In this document: positions 8,808-18,041 of the stretch, piece by piece | Layout of the letters: every line of letters begins with the position of its first letter | Position numbering within the stretch: position 1 is the stretch's first letter | Source: Sphingobium sp. TKS | GTDB taxonomy: Bacteria; Pseudomonadota; Alphaproteobacteria; Sphingomonadales; Sphingomonadaceae | DNA length: 64,000 nucleotides | Direction of reading: 5' to 3' | Assembly: GCF_001563265.1 (NCBI RefSeq) | Contig: NZ_CP005083.1 | Location: 2,607,001-2,671,000, forward strand | Notes under the pieces: model-generated | The model's input: the letters and a program-made list of their open reading frames with translations, nothing else | Databases searched by the model: none | Told to the model about the DNA's origin: nothing | Made by a program: the position numbers and the translations under genes

Positions 8808-8958
8808 CGGGATCATCCTTTCCTTGTTCTTCACCCCGTTTTGCCGCTGGGGTCCGGAAAAGAAGCGGACATGTACCGTCTACGTTCCGGCCACGGCGAC
8901 GAACCGTGGCGCATGCGCCGCCAGATGATCCCTCATGCTTTGGGCTCTCAGGCTTCGG

Positions 8959-9354
8959 TCACTCTTGGGGATAGCGCTCGAACCTGGGCAATTCATGCGC
9001 GGCCGCCATCCACGGAGCCGCCTCGGCAAACTGCACATGAATGGCGGGAGGAAGAGCGGCTTGATCGTCCAGCGTCCCCGTCTGGATATCGACCATCCCC
9101 GGAAACACCACGGCATTGCGATAGAAAAGCCCCGACCCGCATGTCCCGCAAAATTCCCGCGTCACATTGTCGGATGACCGATAGGCCACCGGCTCACCCG
9201 TCACCGTCACCATATTTTCGGGAAACAACGCCCAGCCCACCATAGGCGCTCCGGCGCTTTTCCGGCAGTCGGAACAATGGCAGAGCGCGCTATAGGCTGG
9301 CTCCCCCTGCGCTTCATAGCGGATCGCCCCGCATTGGCACCCTCCAGAAACCAT
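8959..9354 (-). CDS. GFA-family zinc protein (glutathione-dependent formaldehyde-activating enzyme fold)
   Basis: This 131-residue protein has the family's zinc cysteines: C6 and C8 (GGCQCGAIRY), C25, C27 and C30 (CHCSDCRK), and C69 and C72 (FCGTCGSGLF). The founding member, Gfa, promotes formaldehyde-glutathione adduct formation, but most family members lack a proven activity, so no specific substrate is claimed. It stands alone between the secreted protein and the helicase, on the minus strand. A second family member lies at 54036-54386. Confidence 0.85.
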   Translation of the reverse strand: MVSGGCQCGAIRYEAQGEPAYSALCHCSDCRKSAGAPMVGWALFPENMVTVTGEPVAYRSSDNVTREFCGTCGSGLFYRNAVVFPGMVDIQTGTLDDQAALPPAIHVQFAEAAPWMAAAHELPRFERYPQE

Positions 9355-9458
9355 GGCCTTTCTCCTTGCATGATTCGCCTTTTGTTCTCATAGAAGAAAC
9401 GGCAGCGCAAGGCCACTCACCCTTGCCGCCTCCCGCCCAGCATCCTAGTTGATAGCCC

Positions 9459-11735
9459 ATGACCCTGCCCGCTCCCTCGCCCGACGATCCCCCCTATCTC
9501 AAGGATCTCAACGAACCGCAGCGGGAAGCCGTGCTCACCACCGAAGGGTCGGTGCTGGTCCTCGCGGGCGCCGGCACGGGCAAGACCGCCGCCCTCACCG
9601 CGCGTCTGGCCCATCTGATCGCCACGCGCCGCGCCTATCCTTCCGAAATCCTCGCCGTCACCTTCACCAACAAGGCGGCGCGAGAGATGCGGGAGCGCGT
9701 AGGCCGCATGATCGGCCCGGCGGTGGAAGGCATGCCCTGGCTCGGCACGTTCCACGCCATCGCCGCCAAGATGCTGCGCCGCCATGCCGAACTGGTCGGC
9801 CTGCAATCCAATTTCACCATCCTCGATACCGACGACCAGCTTCGCCTGATGAAGCAGCTCATTCAGGCCGAAGGAATCGACGAAAAGCGCTGGCCCGCCC
9901 GCCAATTGGGCGGCCTCATCGACCAGTGGAAGAATAAGGGTCTGACGCCCGAGGAAATCGGCGCGGGTGAAAGCGAAGCCTATGCCAATGGCCGTGGGCA
10001 GAAGCTCTACGCCGCTTACCAGGCGCGCCTACGCGATGTAAATGCTTGCGATTTCGGTGACTTGCTGCTGCATGTTCTGACGATATTGAAGCGCCATCGG
10101 GACGTTCTGGAAAGCTATCAACAGCGCTTCCGCTACATCATGGTGGACGAATATCAGGACACGAACAGCAGCCAATATCTCTGGCTCCGCCTGCTCGCCC
10201 AGACGCGCAAGAATATCTGCTGCGTGGGCGATGACGACCAGTCCATCTATAGCTGGCGCGGCGCGGAAGTGGCCAATATCCTTCGCTTCGAAAAGGATTT
10301 TCCGGGCGCGAAGATCGTCCGCCTGGAGCAGAATTACCGCTCGACCCCGCACATCCTAGGCGCCGCCTCCGGCGTGATCGCGGAAAATGGCAACCGGCTC
10401 GGCAAGACACTCTGGACCGATATCGACGTGGGCGAGAAGGTCCGCGTCATCGGCGTGTGGGACGGTCCGGAGGAAGCCCGGCGCGTCGGTGACGAAATCG
10501 AGTCGATCGAGCGCAGCGGGCAATCGCTGGACGAAGTCTCCATCCTCGTCCGCGCCCAGCACCAGACCCGCGAGTTCGAAGACCGCTTCATCCAGATCGG
10601 CCTGCCCTATCGCATCGTCGGCGGCTTCCGCTTCTACGAACGCGCCGAAATCCGCGATGCGCTCGCCTATCTGCGCCTCGTCAACCAGCCCGCCGACGAC
10701 CTCGCCTTCGAGCGGATCGTCAACGTCCCCAAGCGTGGATTGGGCGACAAGGCGGTGGAAAAGCTCCATCGACTCGCCCGTGCCGAGGGCATTCCGCTGG
10801 CCCTCGCCGCCGCCCGCATCCTCGACACCGACGAAATGACCCCGCAGGCCCGCCGGTCGCTGGGCGCGTTCATCGGAGATCTCGCCCGCTGGCGCGATCG
10901 CGCGGTGCAGCTTCCCCATGCAGAACTCGCCCGGCAGATATTGGACGAAAGCGGCTACACCGCCATGCTCCAGGCCGAACGCACCACCGAAAGCGCGGGG
11001 CGCCTGGAAAACCTCAACGAACTCACCCGCGCCATGGAGGAATATGAGACGCTGGGCGCGTTCCTTGAGCATGTCTCGCTGGTCATGGACAATGAAGCGC
11101 AGGCTGACGAGCGCAAGATCACGATCATGACCATCCACGCCGCCAAGGGGCTGGAGTTCGACACCGTGTTCCTCGCCGGTTGGGAAGAAGGCATTTTCCC
11201 CTCCCAGCGCGCCCTCGACGAAGGCGGCCTTAATTCGTTGGAGGAGGAACGCCGCCTCGCCTATGTCGCGATCACGCGGGCGCGGAAGCTGTGCCTCATC
11301 CTCCATGCCGCCAACCGCCGCATCTACGGCCAGTGGACCAGCTCCATCCCTTCGCGCTTTGTCGGAGAACTGCCGCCCGAACATGTGGAGGAGGAGAGCA
11401 GCCTGTCGGGTGGCGCCTCGCTCTGGCGCGCCAACTGGTCGGAACGGGCCGATCCCTTCGCCAATGTCCAGCGCGGCACCGGCAGAGGCCCAGGCTGGCA
11501 ACGCGCGCAACAAAGCGGCCAGTTCGTCAAGGAACCCGTCCGGATCGTGGAAGCCCGCGCCTCCGCCGTCTCGCTGGGCAATAAAGGCCGCGACGACATG
11601 AGCCTAGGCCTGCGCGTCTTCCACCAGAAATTCGGCTACGGCACGGTCGCGGAGATCGAAGGCAATAAGCTGGAGATCGACTTCGAAACCGCGGGACGGA
11701 AGCGCGTCATGGACAGCTTCGTCCAACCGGCCTGA
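9459..11735 (+). CDS. uvrD: UvrD/PcrA-type superfamily 1 DNA helicase
   Basis: This 758-residue 3'-5' helicase unwinds DNA in nucleotide excision repair, mismatch repair and displacement of RecA. Motif I is AGAGTGKT (36-43) and motif II is DEYQDTN (from 230). DDDQSIYSWRGA follows. Late motifs TIHAAKGLEFDTVFLAGWEE and EERRLAYVAITRARK are intact. The C-terminal segment FHQKFGYGTVAEIEGNKLEI is the UvrD/PcrA tail. The symbols uvrD and pcrA are used interchangeably for this alphaproteobacterial type. No obvious Shine-Dalgarno precedes ATG 9459. Confidence 0.94.
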   Translation: MTLPAPSPDDPPYLKDLNEPQREAVLTTEGSVLVLAGAGTGKTAALTARLAHLIATRRAYPSEILAVTFTNKAAREMRERVGRMIGPAVEGMPWLGTFHAIAAKMLRRHAELVGLQSNFTILDTDDQLRLMKQLIQAEGIDEKRWPARQLGGLIDQWKNKGLTPEEIGAGESEAYANGRGQKLYAAYQARLRDVNACDFGDLLLHVLTILKRHRDVLESYQQRFRYIMVDEYQDTNSSQYLWLRLLAQTRKNICCVGDDDQSIYSWRGAEVANILRFEKDFPGAKIVRLEQNYRSTPHILGAASGVIAENGNRLGKTLWTDIDVGEKVRVIGVWDGPEEARRVGDEIESIERSGQSLDEVSILVRAQHQTREFEDRFIQIGLPYRIVGGFRFYERAEIRDALAYLRLVNQPADDLAFERIVNVPKRGLGDKAVEKLHRLARAEGIPLALAAARILDTDEMTPQARRSLGAFIGDLARWRDRAVQLPHAELARQILDESGYTAMLQAERTTESAGRLENLNELTRAMEEYETLGAFLEHVSLVMDNEAQADERKITIMTIHAAKGLEFDTVFLAGWEEGIFPSQRALDEGGLNSLEEERRLAYVAITRARKLCLILHAANRRIYGQWTSSIPSRFVGELPPEHVEEESSLSGGASLWRANWSERADPFANVQRGTGRGPGWQRAQQSGQFVKEPVRIVEARASAVSLGNKGRDDMSLGLRVFHQKFGYGTVAEIEGNKLEIDFETAGRKRVMDSFVQPA

Positions 11736-11817
11736 CCAACCATCCCGGCCCTTCTTCAACGCTTTCTTGAAAAGAAGAGCGAGAAGCCTGCTTTGGGTGG
11801 AAGGCGAACTTTCAGTT

Positions 11818-11969
11818 TCCGTTCGTCCTGAGCTTGTCGAAGGGTCTTGCTGAGCGAAGGCGAAGCATGGGAGCCTCACTCCGCTCGGCTGAGGGCTTCG
11901 ACTTGCCGAAGGCAAGTTTATCCTGAGCGCCTGCGTTGGCAGGCAGACGAAGGGCTCAGCCCGAACGGA
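11818..11969. repeat. Palindromic intergenic repeat, TTCGTCCTGAGC type
   Basis: The roughly 300-base gap between the helicase and ahcY holds no gene. It contains TCCGTTCGTCCTGAG-type sequence at 11818 and its inverted partner ending CCCGAACGGA at 11969. Between them are CTTGTCGAAGG, CTTGCCGAAGGCAAG and GCCTGCGTTGGCAGGC palindromes. GTTCGTCCTGAGCTTGTCGA is a familiar alphaproteobacterial dispersed repeat. The sites may form cruciform or RNA hairpins. The rest of the gap shows nothing recognisable. Confidence 0.6.
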
Positions 11970-12039
11970 TCTCTCTCGTCAGCAATTGACCAAAACCAAA
12001 CAAAAAAAGGGGAGGCCGATGCCTCCCCTTCCCGTCCGC

Positions 12040-13449
12040 TTAGTAGCGGTAATGATCCGGCTTGAACGGGCCTTCGGCCGACACGCCGATATAGGCGGCC
12101 TGCTTGGGGGTCAGCTTGGACAGCTTCACGCCCAGCTTTTCCAGGTGAAGCGCGGCGACCTTCTCGTCCAGATGCTTGGGCAGCACATAGACCTCGTTCT
12201 TGTAGGTGTCCGCCTTGGTCCACAGTTCGATCTGCGCCAGCACCTGGTTGGTGAAGGAGGAGGACATCACAAAGCTGGGATGGCCGGTGGCGCAACCCAG
12301 ATTGACCAGGCGGCCCTTCGCCAGAACGATGATCTTCTTGCCGTCGGGGAACTGAACCTCGTCCACCTGCGGCTTGATCTCGGTCCATGCCATGTTGTTG
12401 AGGCCGGCAATCTCGATCTCGCTGTCGAAATGGCCGATGTTGCAGACGATCGCCATATTCTTCATCGCGCGCATGTGGTCAACGGTGATGACGGCTTCGT
12501 TGCCGGTCGCGGTGACGAAGATGTCGGCGCGGGTGGCCGCCTCTTCCATCGTCACGACTTCATAGCCTTCCATCGCGGCCTGAAGCGCACAGATCGGATC
12601 AACCTCCGTCACCAGCACGCGGGCGCCGCCATTGCGCAGCGACGCGGCCGAACCCTTGCCGACGTCACCGAACCCGGCGACGCAGGCGACCTTGCCGGCC
12701 AGCATGACGTCGGTGGCGCGGCGGATGGCGTCGACCAGCGATTCCTTGCAGCCGTAGAGATTGTCGAACTTCGACTTGGTAACGCTGTCGTTGACGTTGA
12801 TCGCCGGGAAGGGGAGCTTGCCCTTCTTCGCCAGCTCATAGAGGCGGTGGACGCCGGTGGTGGTCTCTTCCGACACGCCCTTGATCGCGGCGACGGTCTG
12901 GGTCAGATAGCCCGGACGTTCGGCCAGGAAACGCTTCAGCGTCGCGACGAAGATTTCCTCTTCCTCATTGCCGGGGGTGAACAGTTCTTCCCCGGCCTCG
13001 ACGCGGGCGCCCCACAGCGCGAACATGGTGGCGTCGCCGCCATCGTCCAGGATCATGTTGCAGACCGTGTCACCCCAGTCGAAGATGCGGATGACATAGT
13101 CCCAATATTCTTCCAGCGTCTCGCCCTTAACGGCGAAAACGGGGATGCCGCTCGCAGCGATGGCGGCGGCGGCGTGATCCTGGGTCGAAAAGATGTTGCA
13201 CGAGGCCCAGCGGATCTCGGCGCCCAGCTCGGCCAGCGTCTCGATCAGCACGGCGGTCTGGATCGTCATGTGCAGCGAGCCGGTGATGCGCGCGCCCTTG
13301 AGCGGCTTCGATGCGCCGAATTCGGCGCGCAGGGCCATCAGACCCGGCATTTCGGTTTCTGCGATCTCGATTTCCTTGCGGCCGAAAGCGGCAAGGCCGA
13401 TGTCGCGGATCACATAATCCTGCGCCTGGGTGGCGGGTGCAGTGGCCAC
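12040..13449 (-). CDS. ahcY: Adenosylhomocysteinase
   Basis: AhcY hydrolyses S-adenosylhomocysteine to adenosine and homocysteine, clearing the inhibitory product of methyltransferases. It has 469 residues. The NAD-binding block is [20 protein letters not shown], and the protein ends PFKPDHYRY, the family's highly conserved C-terminus. The start is GTG 13449, with GGAGA about 9 bases upstream. A dyad lies about 100 bp upstream (13550-13569). The gene downstream on this strand side is the helicase, in opposite orientation. Confidence 0.97.
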   Translation of the reverse strand: MATAPATQAQDYVIRDIGLAAFGRKEIEIAETEMPGLMALRAEFGASKPLKGARITGSLHMTIQTAVLIETLAELGAEIRWASCNIFSTQDHAAAAIAASGIPVFAVKGETLEEYWDYVIRIFDWGDTVCNMILDDGGDATMFALWGARVEAGEELFTPGNEEEEIFVATLKRFLAERPGYLTQTVAAIKGVSEETTTGVHRLYELAKKGKLPFPAINVNDSVTKSKFDNLYGCKESLVDAIRRATDVMLAGKVACVAGFGDVGKGSAASLRNGGARVLVTEVDPICALQAAMEGYEVVTMEEAATRADIFVTATGNEAVITVDHMRAMKNMAIVCNIGHFDSEIEIAGLNNMAWTEIKPQVDEVQFPDGKKIIVLAKGRLVNLGCATGHPSFVMSSSFTNQVLAQIELWTKADTYKNEVYVLPKHLDEKVAALHLEKLGVKLSKLTPKQAAYIGVSAEGPFKPDHYRY

Positions 13450-13549
13450 GAGCCTGTCTCCATATCTTCAAGATTGAGGCGACCGCTCGAACGAACGAAC
13501 GGCAGCGATGGGCTGGGCTTTACCAATCGCCGCCGTTCAAGGCAACTCC

Positions 13550-13569
13550 ATATAAAGTTTTCTTTATGT
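13550..13569. promoter_or_regulatory. Dyad upstream of ahcY, candidate methionine-cycle operator
   Basis: ATATAAAG (13550-13557), TTTT, CTTTATGT (13562-13569) form an imperfect 8-bp dyad, 7 of 8 paired, about 100 bp upstream of the ahcY GTG. SAH-responsive ArsR-type repressors (SahR) are known to control ahcY in many Proteobacteria. Their exact motif in sphingomonads is not something I can verify here. Confidence 0.4.
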
Positions 13570-13570
13570 C

Positions 13571-14122
13571 TTAATCCGCAGGGCTCCGCGATGCGACCTT
13601 CATCGGCTCATTATCTGCAAATTTGTCGGATTTCTGCATCTTGCCCGCCATCGCCGTCACGATGTCACAGCGCGCACCCGACAGATGCGGGCCGATTGCC
13701 GCCGCATCGGCCAGTTCCAGCAGGGCCGACCGGCTGGGCGGCAAGGCGTTGGCCGCGTCGGTGATCGACTGAAGATCGCGGCAGGCCAGCCCGTCGGCGC
13801 CCGCGCCATAGATATTGGCAAGGCCCGTGACATAATTATCATAGGCTCCCAAGGCGCCGACCGGCCCGGCGACCGAGCGGAAATGCTCGCGCAGCTCATC
13901 ATTCACCTGCGTCAGCGTCTCCCGCTTTTCGCGGATGAAGCGGTTGTAGCTGGCCAGGAAATCATTCCCCGTCCCCCGGCATCGCAGCGCCGATACCATC
14001 AGCATCATCTCGAAATCGCGGATTTGCGCTGCTTCGACGGCGGTCTGCTTCCAGCAGGTCGCGGCTGTCGCCGGCGCAAGCGGCATCGTCGCGGCAAGCG
14101 CCGCTGCGATCAATTTCCTCAT
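13571..14122 (-). CDS. Exported protein of unknown function
   Basis: This 183-residue protein has a signal peptide (MRKLIAAALAATMPLAPATA, cut near ATA|AT). Four cysteines remain after the cleavage site (in TCWKQ, LRCRG, LACRD and ARCDI), which suggests disulfide bonds in the periplasm. The middle is helix-rich. It sits upstream of ahcY on the same strand, with about 120 bp and a dyad between. Similar sphingomonad proteins sometimes carry an AhcY-like name by proximity, but nothing here resembles that enzyme. No function is assigned. Confidence 0.72.
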   Translation of the reverse strand: MRKLIAAALAATMPLAPATAATCWKQTAVEAAQIRDFEMMLMVSALRCRGTGNDFLASYNRFIREKRETLTQVNDELREHFRSVAGPVGALGAYDNYVTGLANIYGAGADGLACRDLQSITDAANALPPSRSALLELADAAAIGPHLSGARCDIVTAMAGKMQKSDKFADNEPMKVASRSPAD

Positions 14123-14286
14123 GGTTTGAACCCCCGTCCAATTGCCCGAGGATCAGGGTGCGCCCGTCCGGTTGCCGGAATCTCAACGGCAAAGGTTAGC
14201 CATATTTTACCGTAAATGGTTCAGTTACGTTGGGGAAATAAGCCGCCCGCGCGGCCATGCCTTACGAATGCGTATCGAAGCCCGGA

Positions 14287-14847
14287 TCAGGCCGACCCCG
14301 CGCCGCTGACCAGATGGGAGGCATCGACTCCGGCGGCGGCATAGGCGGCCGACCATTTTCGCGTCGCGGGCACATCGAACAAAAGCCCGGCGGTGCACGT
14401 CGTCGGAAACCAGCTTTCGCCGCTCATTTCCTCGTCGAGCTGCCCCGCACCCCATCCGGCATAGCCCAGCGCGACCAGATAGCGACTCGGCCCCCTGCCT
14501 TCCGCAATGGCTTTCAGGATTTCCAGCGAACCGGACAGACCCCAGCCCTCCCCCACTTCGACCATGTCATGGCCGGTCCAGTCGAGCGAATGCAGCACGA
14601 AGCCGCGACGCGGCTCGACCGGCCCTCCGCGCAGCACGGGCATGTCCGCAACGTCGCCCGGCTCGATGTCGAAGCTCTCCAGCAGGTCATGCAGGGTGAC
14701 GCCGTCAATCTCATCACTGACGGCGATACCCAGCGCGCCATTTGCGTCATGCACGCACATGGCGATGACGGAATGATCGAAACGCATATCCTCCATGCCC
14801 GGCAGGGCGAGGAGAAACTGTCCGGCATAAGAACGCGCGCTGGTCAT
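14287..14847 (-). CDS. YqgE/AlgH family protein (UPF0301)
   Basis: This 186-residue protein starts MTSARSYAGQFLLALPGMED, with the family's conserved FLLALPGM segment. It contains VLRGGPVEPRRGFVLHS, the UPF0301 hallmark, and YAGWGAGQLDEE in the second half. AlgH was named for a role in alginate regulation in Pseudomonas, but the biochemical function of the family is not settled. ATG 14847 is preferred over the longer frame because homologous sequence begins there. It is divergently placed from the peroxiredoxin gene. Confidence 0.9.
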   Translation of the reverse strand: MTSARSYAGQFLLALPGMEDMRFDHSVIAMCVHDANGALGIAVSDEIDGVTLHDLLESFDIEPGDVADMPVLRGGPVEPRRGFVLHSLDWTGHDMVEVGEGWGLSGSLEILKAIAEGRGPSRYLVALGYAGWGAGQLDEEMSGESWFPTTCTAGLLFDVPATRKWSAAYAAAGVDASHLVSGAGSA

Positions 14848-14993
14848 CGGACGACTATACGCCCGTTGACGTCTTTGCCAATGGCGGGCTGTCGCTTGAG
14901 AGAGGCGGCGCGCCATATTCCATGCCTCCCTCTTGACAGAAGGGGTGGCAAGGCCAACGTGCCGCGCATCCCAAATAGGCCAGGAGACCGAAG

Positions 14994-15476
14994 ATGACCA
15001 TTTCGAAGGGCGATCGCATCCCCAGCACCACTTTCGTCAAGATGACCGAAAACGGCCCGGAACAGGTCGCTTCGGACGAATATTTCGCGGGCCGCACGGT
15101 CGCGCTTTTCTCCGTGCCGGGAGCCTTCACGCCCACCTGTTCGGCGCGCCATCTGCCCGGTTTCGTCGACAAGGCGGAAGAATTGAAGGGCAAGGGCGTC
15201 GACGAGATCGCCTGCACCGCCGTCAACGACGCCTTCGTCATGGGCGCCTGGAGCAAGTCCGCCAACGCCGATGGCAAGGTGACGATGCTGGCCGACGGCA
15301 ATGCCGATTTCGCGCAGGCGGTGGGCCTCACGATGGACGGCAGCAAGTTCGGCATGGGCACGCGCGGCCAGCGTTTCTCGATGATCGTCAAGGATGGCGT
15401 GGTCAGCGAACTGAACGTCGAAGCGCCGGGCGACTTCAAGGTGTCGTCGGCGGAATATCTGCTGGAACAGATCTGA
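14994..15476 (+). CDS. Peroxiredoxin, Prx5 / type II
   Basis: This 160-residue thiol peroxidase reduces H2O2 and organic hydroperoxides. The peroxidatic cysteine is C49 in VPGAFTPTCSARHLPGF. A second cysteine, C74 in DEIACTAVND, sits where type II peroxiredoxins from plants carry their resolving cysteine. Length and the C-terminal SSAEYLLEQI are typical. ATG 14994 follows AGGAGACCGAAG. It is monocistronic: a palindromic repeat lies downstream before amn. Confidence 0.94.
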   Translation: MTISKGDRIPSTTFVKMTENGPEQVASDEYFAGRTVALFSVPGAFTPTCSARHLPGFVDKAEELKGKGVDEIACTAVNDAFVMGAWSKSANADGKVTMLADGNADFAQAVGLTMDGSKFGMGTRGQRFSMIVKDGVVSELNVEAPGDFKVSSAEYLLEQI

Positions 15477-15493
15477 TTTTTTAGAATTATGAG

Positions 15494-15636
15494 CGGGTTG
15501 GTCTCCATTCCGTTCAGACAGAGCCGAAAAGGGTGATTTTTGAGCATCGGAGCGCAGCGGACTTATTGTCCGTGAGCACTGAAGCGCAGAAAATCGCCCT
15601 TTGCAGGCCTGTATGAGCGGAATGGAGGCCAACCCG
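15494..15636. repeat. 143-bp imperfect palindromic repeat element
   Basis: The left arm starts CGGGTTGGTCTCCATTCCG (15494-15512). The right arm ends with its near-perfect complement, CGGAATGGAGGCCAACCCG (15618-15636). Pairing continues inward with AAAGGGTGATTTT against AAAATCGCCCTTT. No open frame is contained. Its form suggests a dispersed REP/MITE-like element, of a kind I associate with sphingomonad genomes, placed between the peroxiredoxin and amn genes. Confidence 0.75.
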
Positions 15637-15682
15637 AGGCGTGCATCTTTCTTCGTTCATATAAGTGCGGTACCAAGAGTCG

Positions 15683-17137
15683 ATGACAAGAAGCATCGGC
15701 AGTGCGATCGTCGCTGAACTCGACGAACTCTATCGGAAATCCGTCGGCAATCTCCGCGAGGCCATGCGCGCCTACGCCCGCGACGGCAGTGTTCCGCCGC
15801 CCGAAGCCAAGACGGACGGGCGCTTTTGCTATCCGGAACTGCGGGTCACCCATCATGGGGAGTCGGACGCGCCGCCGCCGGGTCGCTCCTTTGCGCGACT
15901 GTCGAAACCGGGCCGTTATGTCACCACCATCACCCGTCCCGCCATGTTCAGTGATTATATGGCGGAACAGATCGACCTGCTCGTCCGCGACTATGGCGTG
16001 ACGGTGGAAACGGGCATCAGCGCCCAGCAGATTCCCTTTCCCTATGTTCTGGACGGGCTGGACATGAGCGCGTTGGACGGCACGCCGCCCACCGAACTCG
16101 CCCGCTATTTCCCCGCGACCGAACTGGCAGAAATCGGGGACGAGATCGCGGACGGCCTGTTCACGCCGGATGCGGAGGGCGAAAGGCCGCTTGCCCTGTT
16201 CGACGGTCTGCGCACTGATTTTTCGCTCGCGCGCCTCAAACATTATACCGGCACTCCGGCCGAGCATGTGCAGCGATACATATTGTTCACCAACTATCAC
16301 CGCTATGTGGACGAATTCGTGGCCTGGGCCTGCGCCGAGTTGCAGGGGGAGGGATCGCGCTACACCGCGCTTTCCGGGGCGGGCGGGGTCTATGTCACCC
16401 CGGAAACCGCCGATCCGGCGCAGATGATCGCGGACAGCGCCTGGCGCAAGCATCAGATGCCTGCCTATCACCTGATCGCGCCGGACCGCAGCGGCATCAC
16501 GCTGGTCAATATCGGCGTCGGCCCGTCCAACGCCAAGACGATCTGCGACCATCTGGCGGTCGTGCGACCGGAAGCCTGGCTGATGATCGGCCATTGCGGC
16601 GGCCTGCGCCCCAGCCAGCGGATCGGGGACTATGTGCTGGCCCACGCCTATTTGCGCGACGACCATGTGCTGGACGAGATGCTGCCGCCGGAAATTCCCG
16701 TCCCAGCTATCGCGGAAGTTCAGGTGGCGCTCGCCAAGGCGGCGGAAGCTGTGCTGGGCGGCGGCGATCGGGAGGATTTCAAGCGGCGGCTGCGCACAGG
16801 CACGGTCGTCACAACGGATGATCGCAACTGGGAACTGCGCTATTCCAGTTCGGCTTTACGCTTCAGCCTGTCGCGGGCAGTCGGCATCGACATGGAGTCG
16901 GCCACCATTGCGGCGCAGGGCTATCGCTTCCGCGTGCCTTATGGGACTTTGCTCTGCGTATCGGACAAGCCGATCCATGGCGAGTTGAAGCTGCCGGGAC
17001 AGGCCAACCGCTTTTACGAGGAAGCGATTGCCGGCCATTTGCGCGTGGGCCTCATGACCTGCGAGCTGTTGCGCCAAGAGGGACCGAAGCTGCACAGCCG
17101 CAAACTGCGCGCCTTCAACGAGCCGCCTTTCCGGTGA
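15683..17137 (+). CDS. amn: AMP nucleosidase
   Basis: Amn hydrolyses AMP to adenine and ribose 5-phosphate, adjusting adenylate pools. It has 484 residues. The N-terminal regulatory domain begins VAELDELYRKSVGNLREA. The C-terminal nucleoside-phosphorylase-like domain has NIGVGPSNAKTICDHLAV, GHCGGLRPSQRIGDYV, GIDMESATIAAQGY and CVSDKPIHGELKLPGQA. ATG 15683, after CAAGAG, matches the usual family N-terminus better than an in-frame GTG at 15665. It is likely monocistronic, flanked by palindromic repeats on both sides. Confidence 0.95.
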   Translation: MTRSIGSAIVAELDELYRKSVGNLREAMRAYARDGSVPPPEAKTDGRFCYPELRVTHHGESDAPPPGRSFARLSKPGRYVTTITRPAMFSDYMAEQIDLLVRDYGVTVETGISAQQIPFPYVLDGLDMSALDGTPPTELARYFPATELAEIGDEIADGLFTPDAEGERPLALFDGLRTDFSLARLKHYTGTPAEHVQRYILFTNYHRYVDEFVAWACAELQGEGSRYTALSGAGGVYVTPETADPAQMIADSAWRKHQMPAYHLIAPDRSGITLVNIGVGPSNAKTICDHLAVVRPEAWLMIGHCGGLRPSQRIGDYVLAHAYLRDDHVLDEMLPPEIPVPAIAEVQVALAKAAEAVLGGGDREDFKRRLRTGTVVTTDDRNWELRYSSSALRFSLSRAVGIDMESATIAAQGYRFRVPYGTLLCVSDKPIHGELKLPGQANRFYEEAIAGHLRVGLMTCELLRQEGPKLHSRKLRAFNEPPFR

Positions 17138-17146
17138 TTTAATGTT

Positions 17147-17235
17147 CGTCATTCCCGCGTAGGCGGGAATCCATCTCCTGACCTTGCGTCCAGTGCAGCG
17201 CTTCGGAGATGGGTTCCCGTTTTCACGGGAACGAC
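17147..17235. repeat. 89-bp repeat with two hairpins (copy 1 of CGTCATTCCCGC family)
   Basis: The first hairpin is ATTCCCGC/GCGGGAAT around GTAG. The second is GTTCCCG/CGGGAAC around a 6-base loop. The outer ends CGTCATTCCCG and CGGGAACGAC are complementary. A shared CCATCTCC motif and near-equal length link it to the copy at 40692-40781. It lies between convergent amn and the hydrolase gene, where it may also stop transcription. Confidence 0.7.
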
Positions 17236-17262
17236 AAATTTGGTTTGCCGTTGCGCCTCCGA

Positions 17263-18024
17263 TCAGGCCGTCAGGAAATCCACCATCGCCTGCCCCAGCT
17301 CCTTCCGGGTCACGGCATTCATATGGTTCCCCGGAATTTCGACATAACGCCCATTGGGCAGCACATCGGCCAGTTCCTGGGCCACGCCATTATCCCGATC
17401 CTCCGCCCCGCAAATGATCTCGATGGGCTGCTCGAACCCGGCGATGACCTCCTTCGGCGTATCGACGAAGGTGTTTAGGATGTGCAGCATCGCCACCGGA
17501 TCGCCCTTGGTGGTCTTGAGGAACGCCTCGGTCATCCATTCGGACGTGCCGCGCTCGAAGGTGCCGAGGTTGGTGAGGACGTTGCGATAATAGCCGCCAT
17601 TGTCGAGCGTCTGGACAAGACCGCGCAACCCCATGCCCGCCAGAATGACCCGACGCGGCGTCGCCCCCCGCGCCAGCATCCGCACCGTCGTCCGCGCGCC
17701 CAGCGAATAGCCGCCCAGATCATAGTCGGTCAGCCCAAGCTGCTCCACCAGCGCCAGCCCATCCTCGGTCAGCGCGTCCGGCGGATAGGCGGCGGCGTCA
17801 TGCGGCTTGCCGCTTTCGCCATGGCCGCGCAGGTCGGGCATGATGAGCCGAAAACCGGCCTCCACCAGTCTGGCGGCATGACCGTAGCGTATCCAGTTGG
17901 TCCAGGCGTTGGAGAAATAGCCGTGGATCAGAACCAGGTCGCGGCCCTCACCTACAACATGCACAGCGATCGGCAGCCCGCCCAACCCCTCGATCTCCAG
18001 CTTTTCGATCGGCAGGTCGGACAC
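17263..18024 (-). CDS. Alpha/beta-fold hydrolase
   Basis: This 253-residue protein has oxyanion-hole HGY at about 34-36, PDLRGHGES, nucleophile S107 in GGYSLGA, an acid in CGAEDRDN and a late histidine in GNHMNAV. The fold fits esterases, lipases and C-C hydrolases, and the substrate is not evident. The start is GTG 18024: AAGGAG lies exactly 8 bases upstream, and the longer frame above it has no homology-like sequence. It follows the DUF2238 gene by 17 bases and is probably co-transcribed with it and asd. Confidence 0.87.
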   Translation of the reverse strand: MSDLPIEKLEIEGLGGLPIAVHVVGEGRDLVLIHGYFSNAWTNWIRYGHAARLVEAGFRLIMPDLRGHGESGKPHDAAAYPPDALTEDGLALVEQLGLTDYDLGGYSLGARTTVRMLARGATPRRVILAGMGLRGLVQTLDNGGYYRNVLTNLGTFERGTSEWMTEAFLKTTKGDPVAMLHILNTFVDTPKEVIAGFEQPIEIICGAEDRDNGVAQELADVLPNGRYVEIPGNHMNAVTRKELGQAMVDFLTA

Positions 18025-18041
18025 GGACGATACTCCTTGGG

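Noticed and set aside
13450..13570. SAH riboswitch upstream of ahcY
   Set aside because: I could not trace the required pseudoknot structure or conserved core; only the AT-rich dyad stands out.
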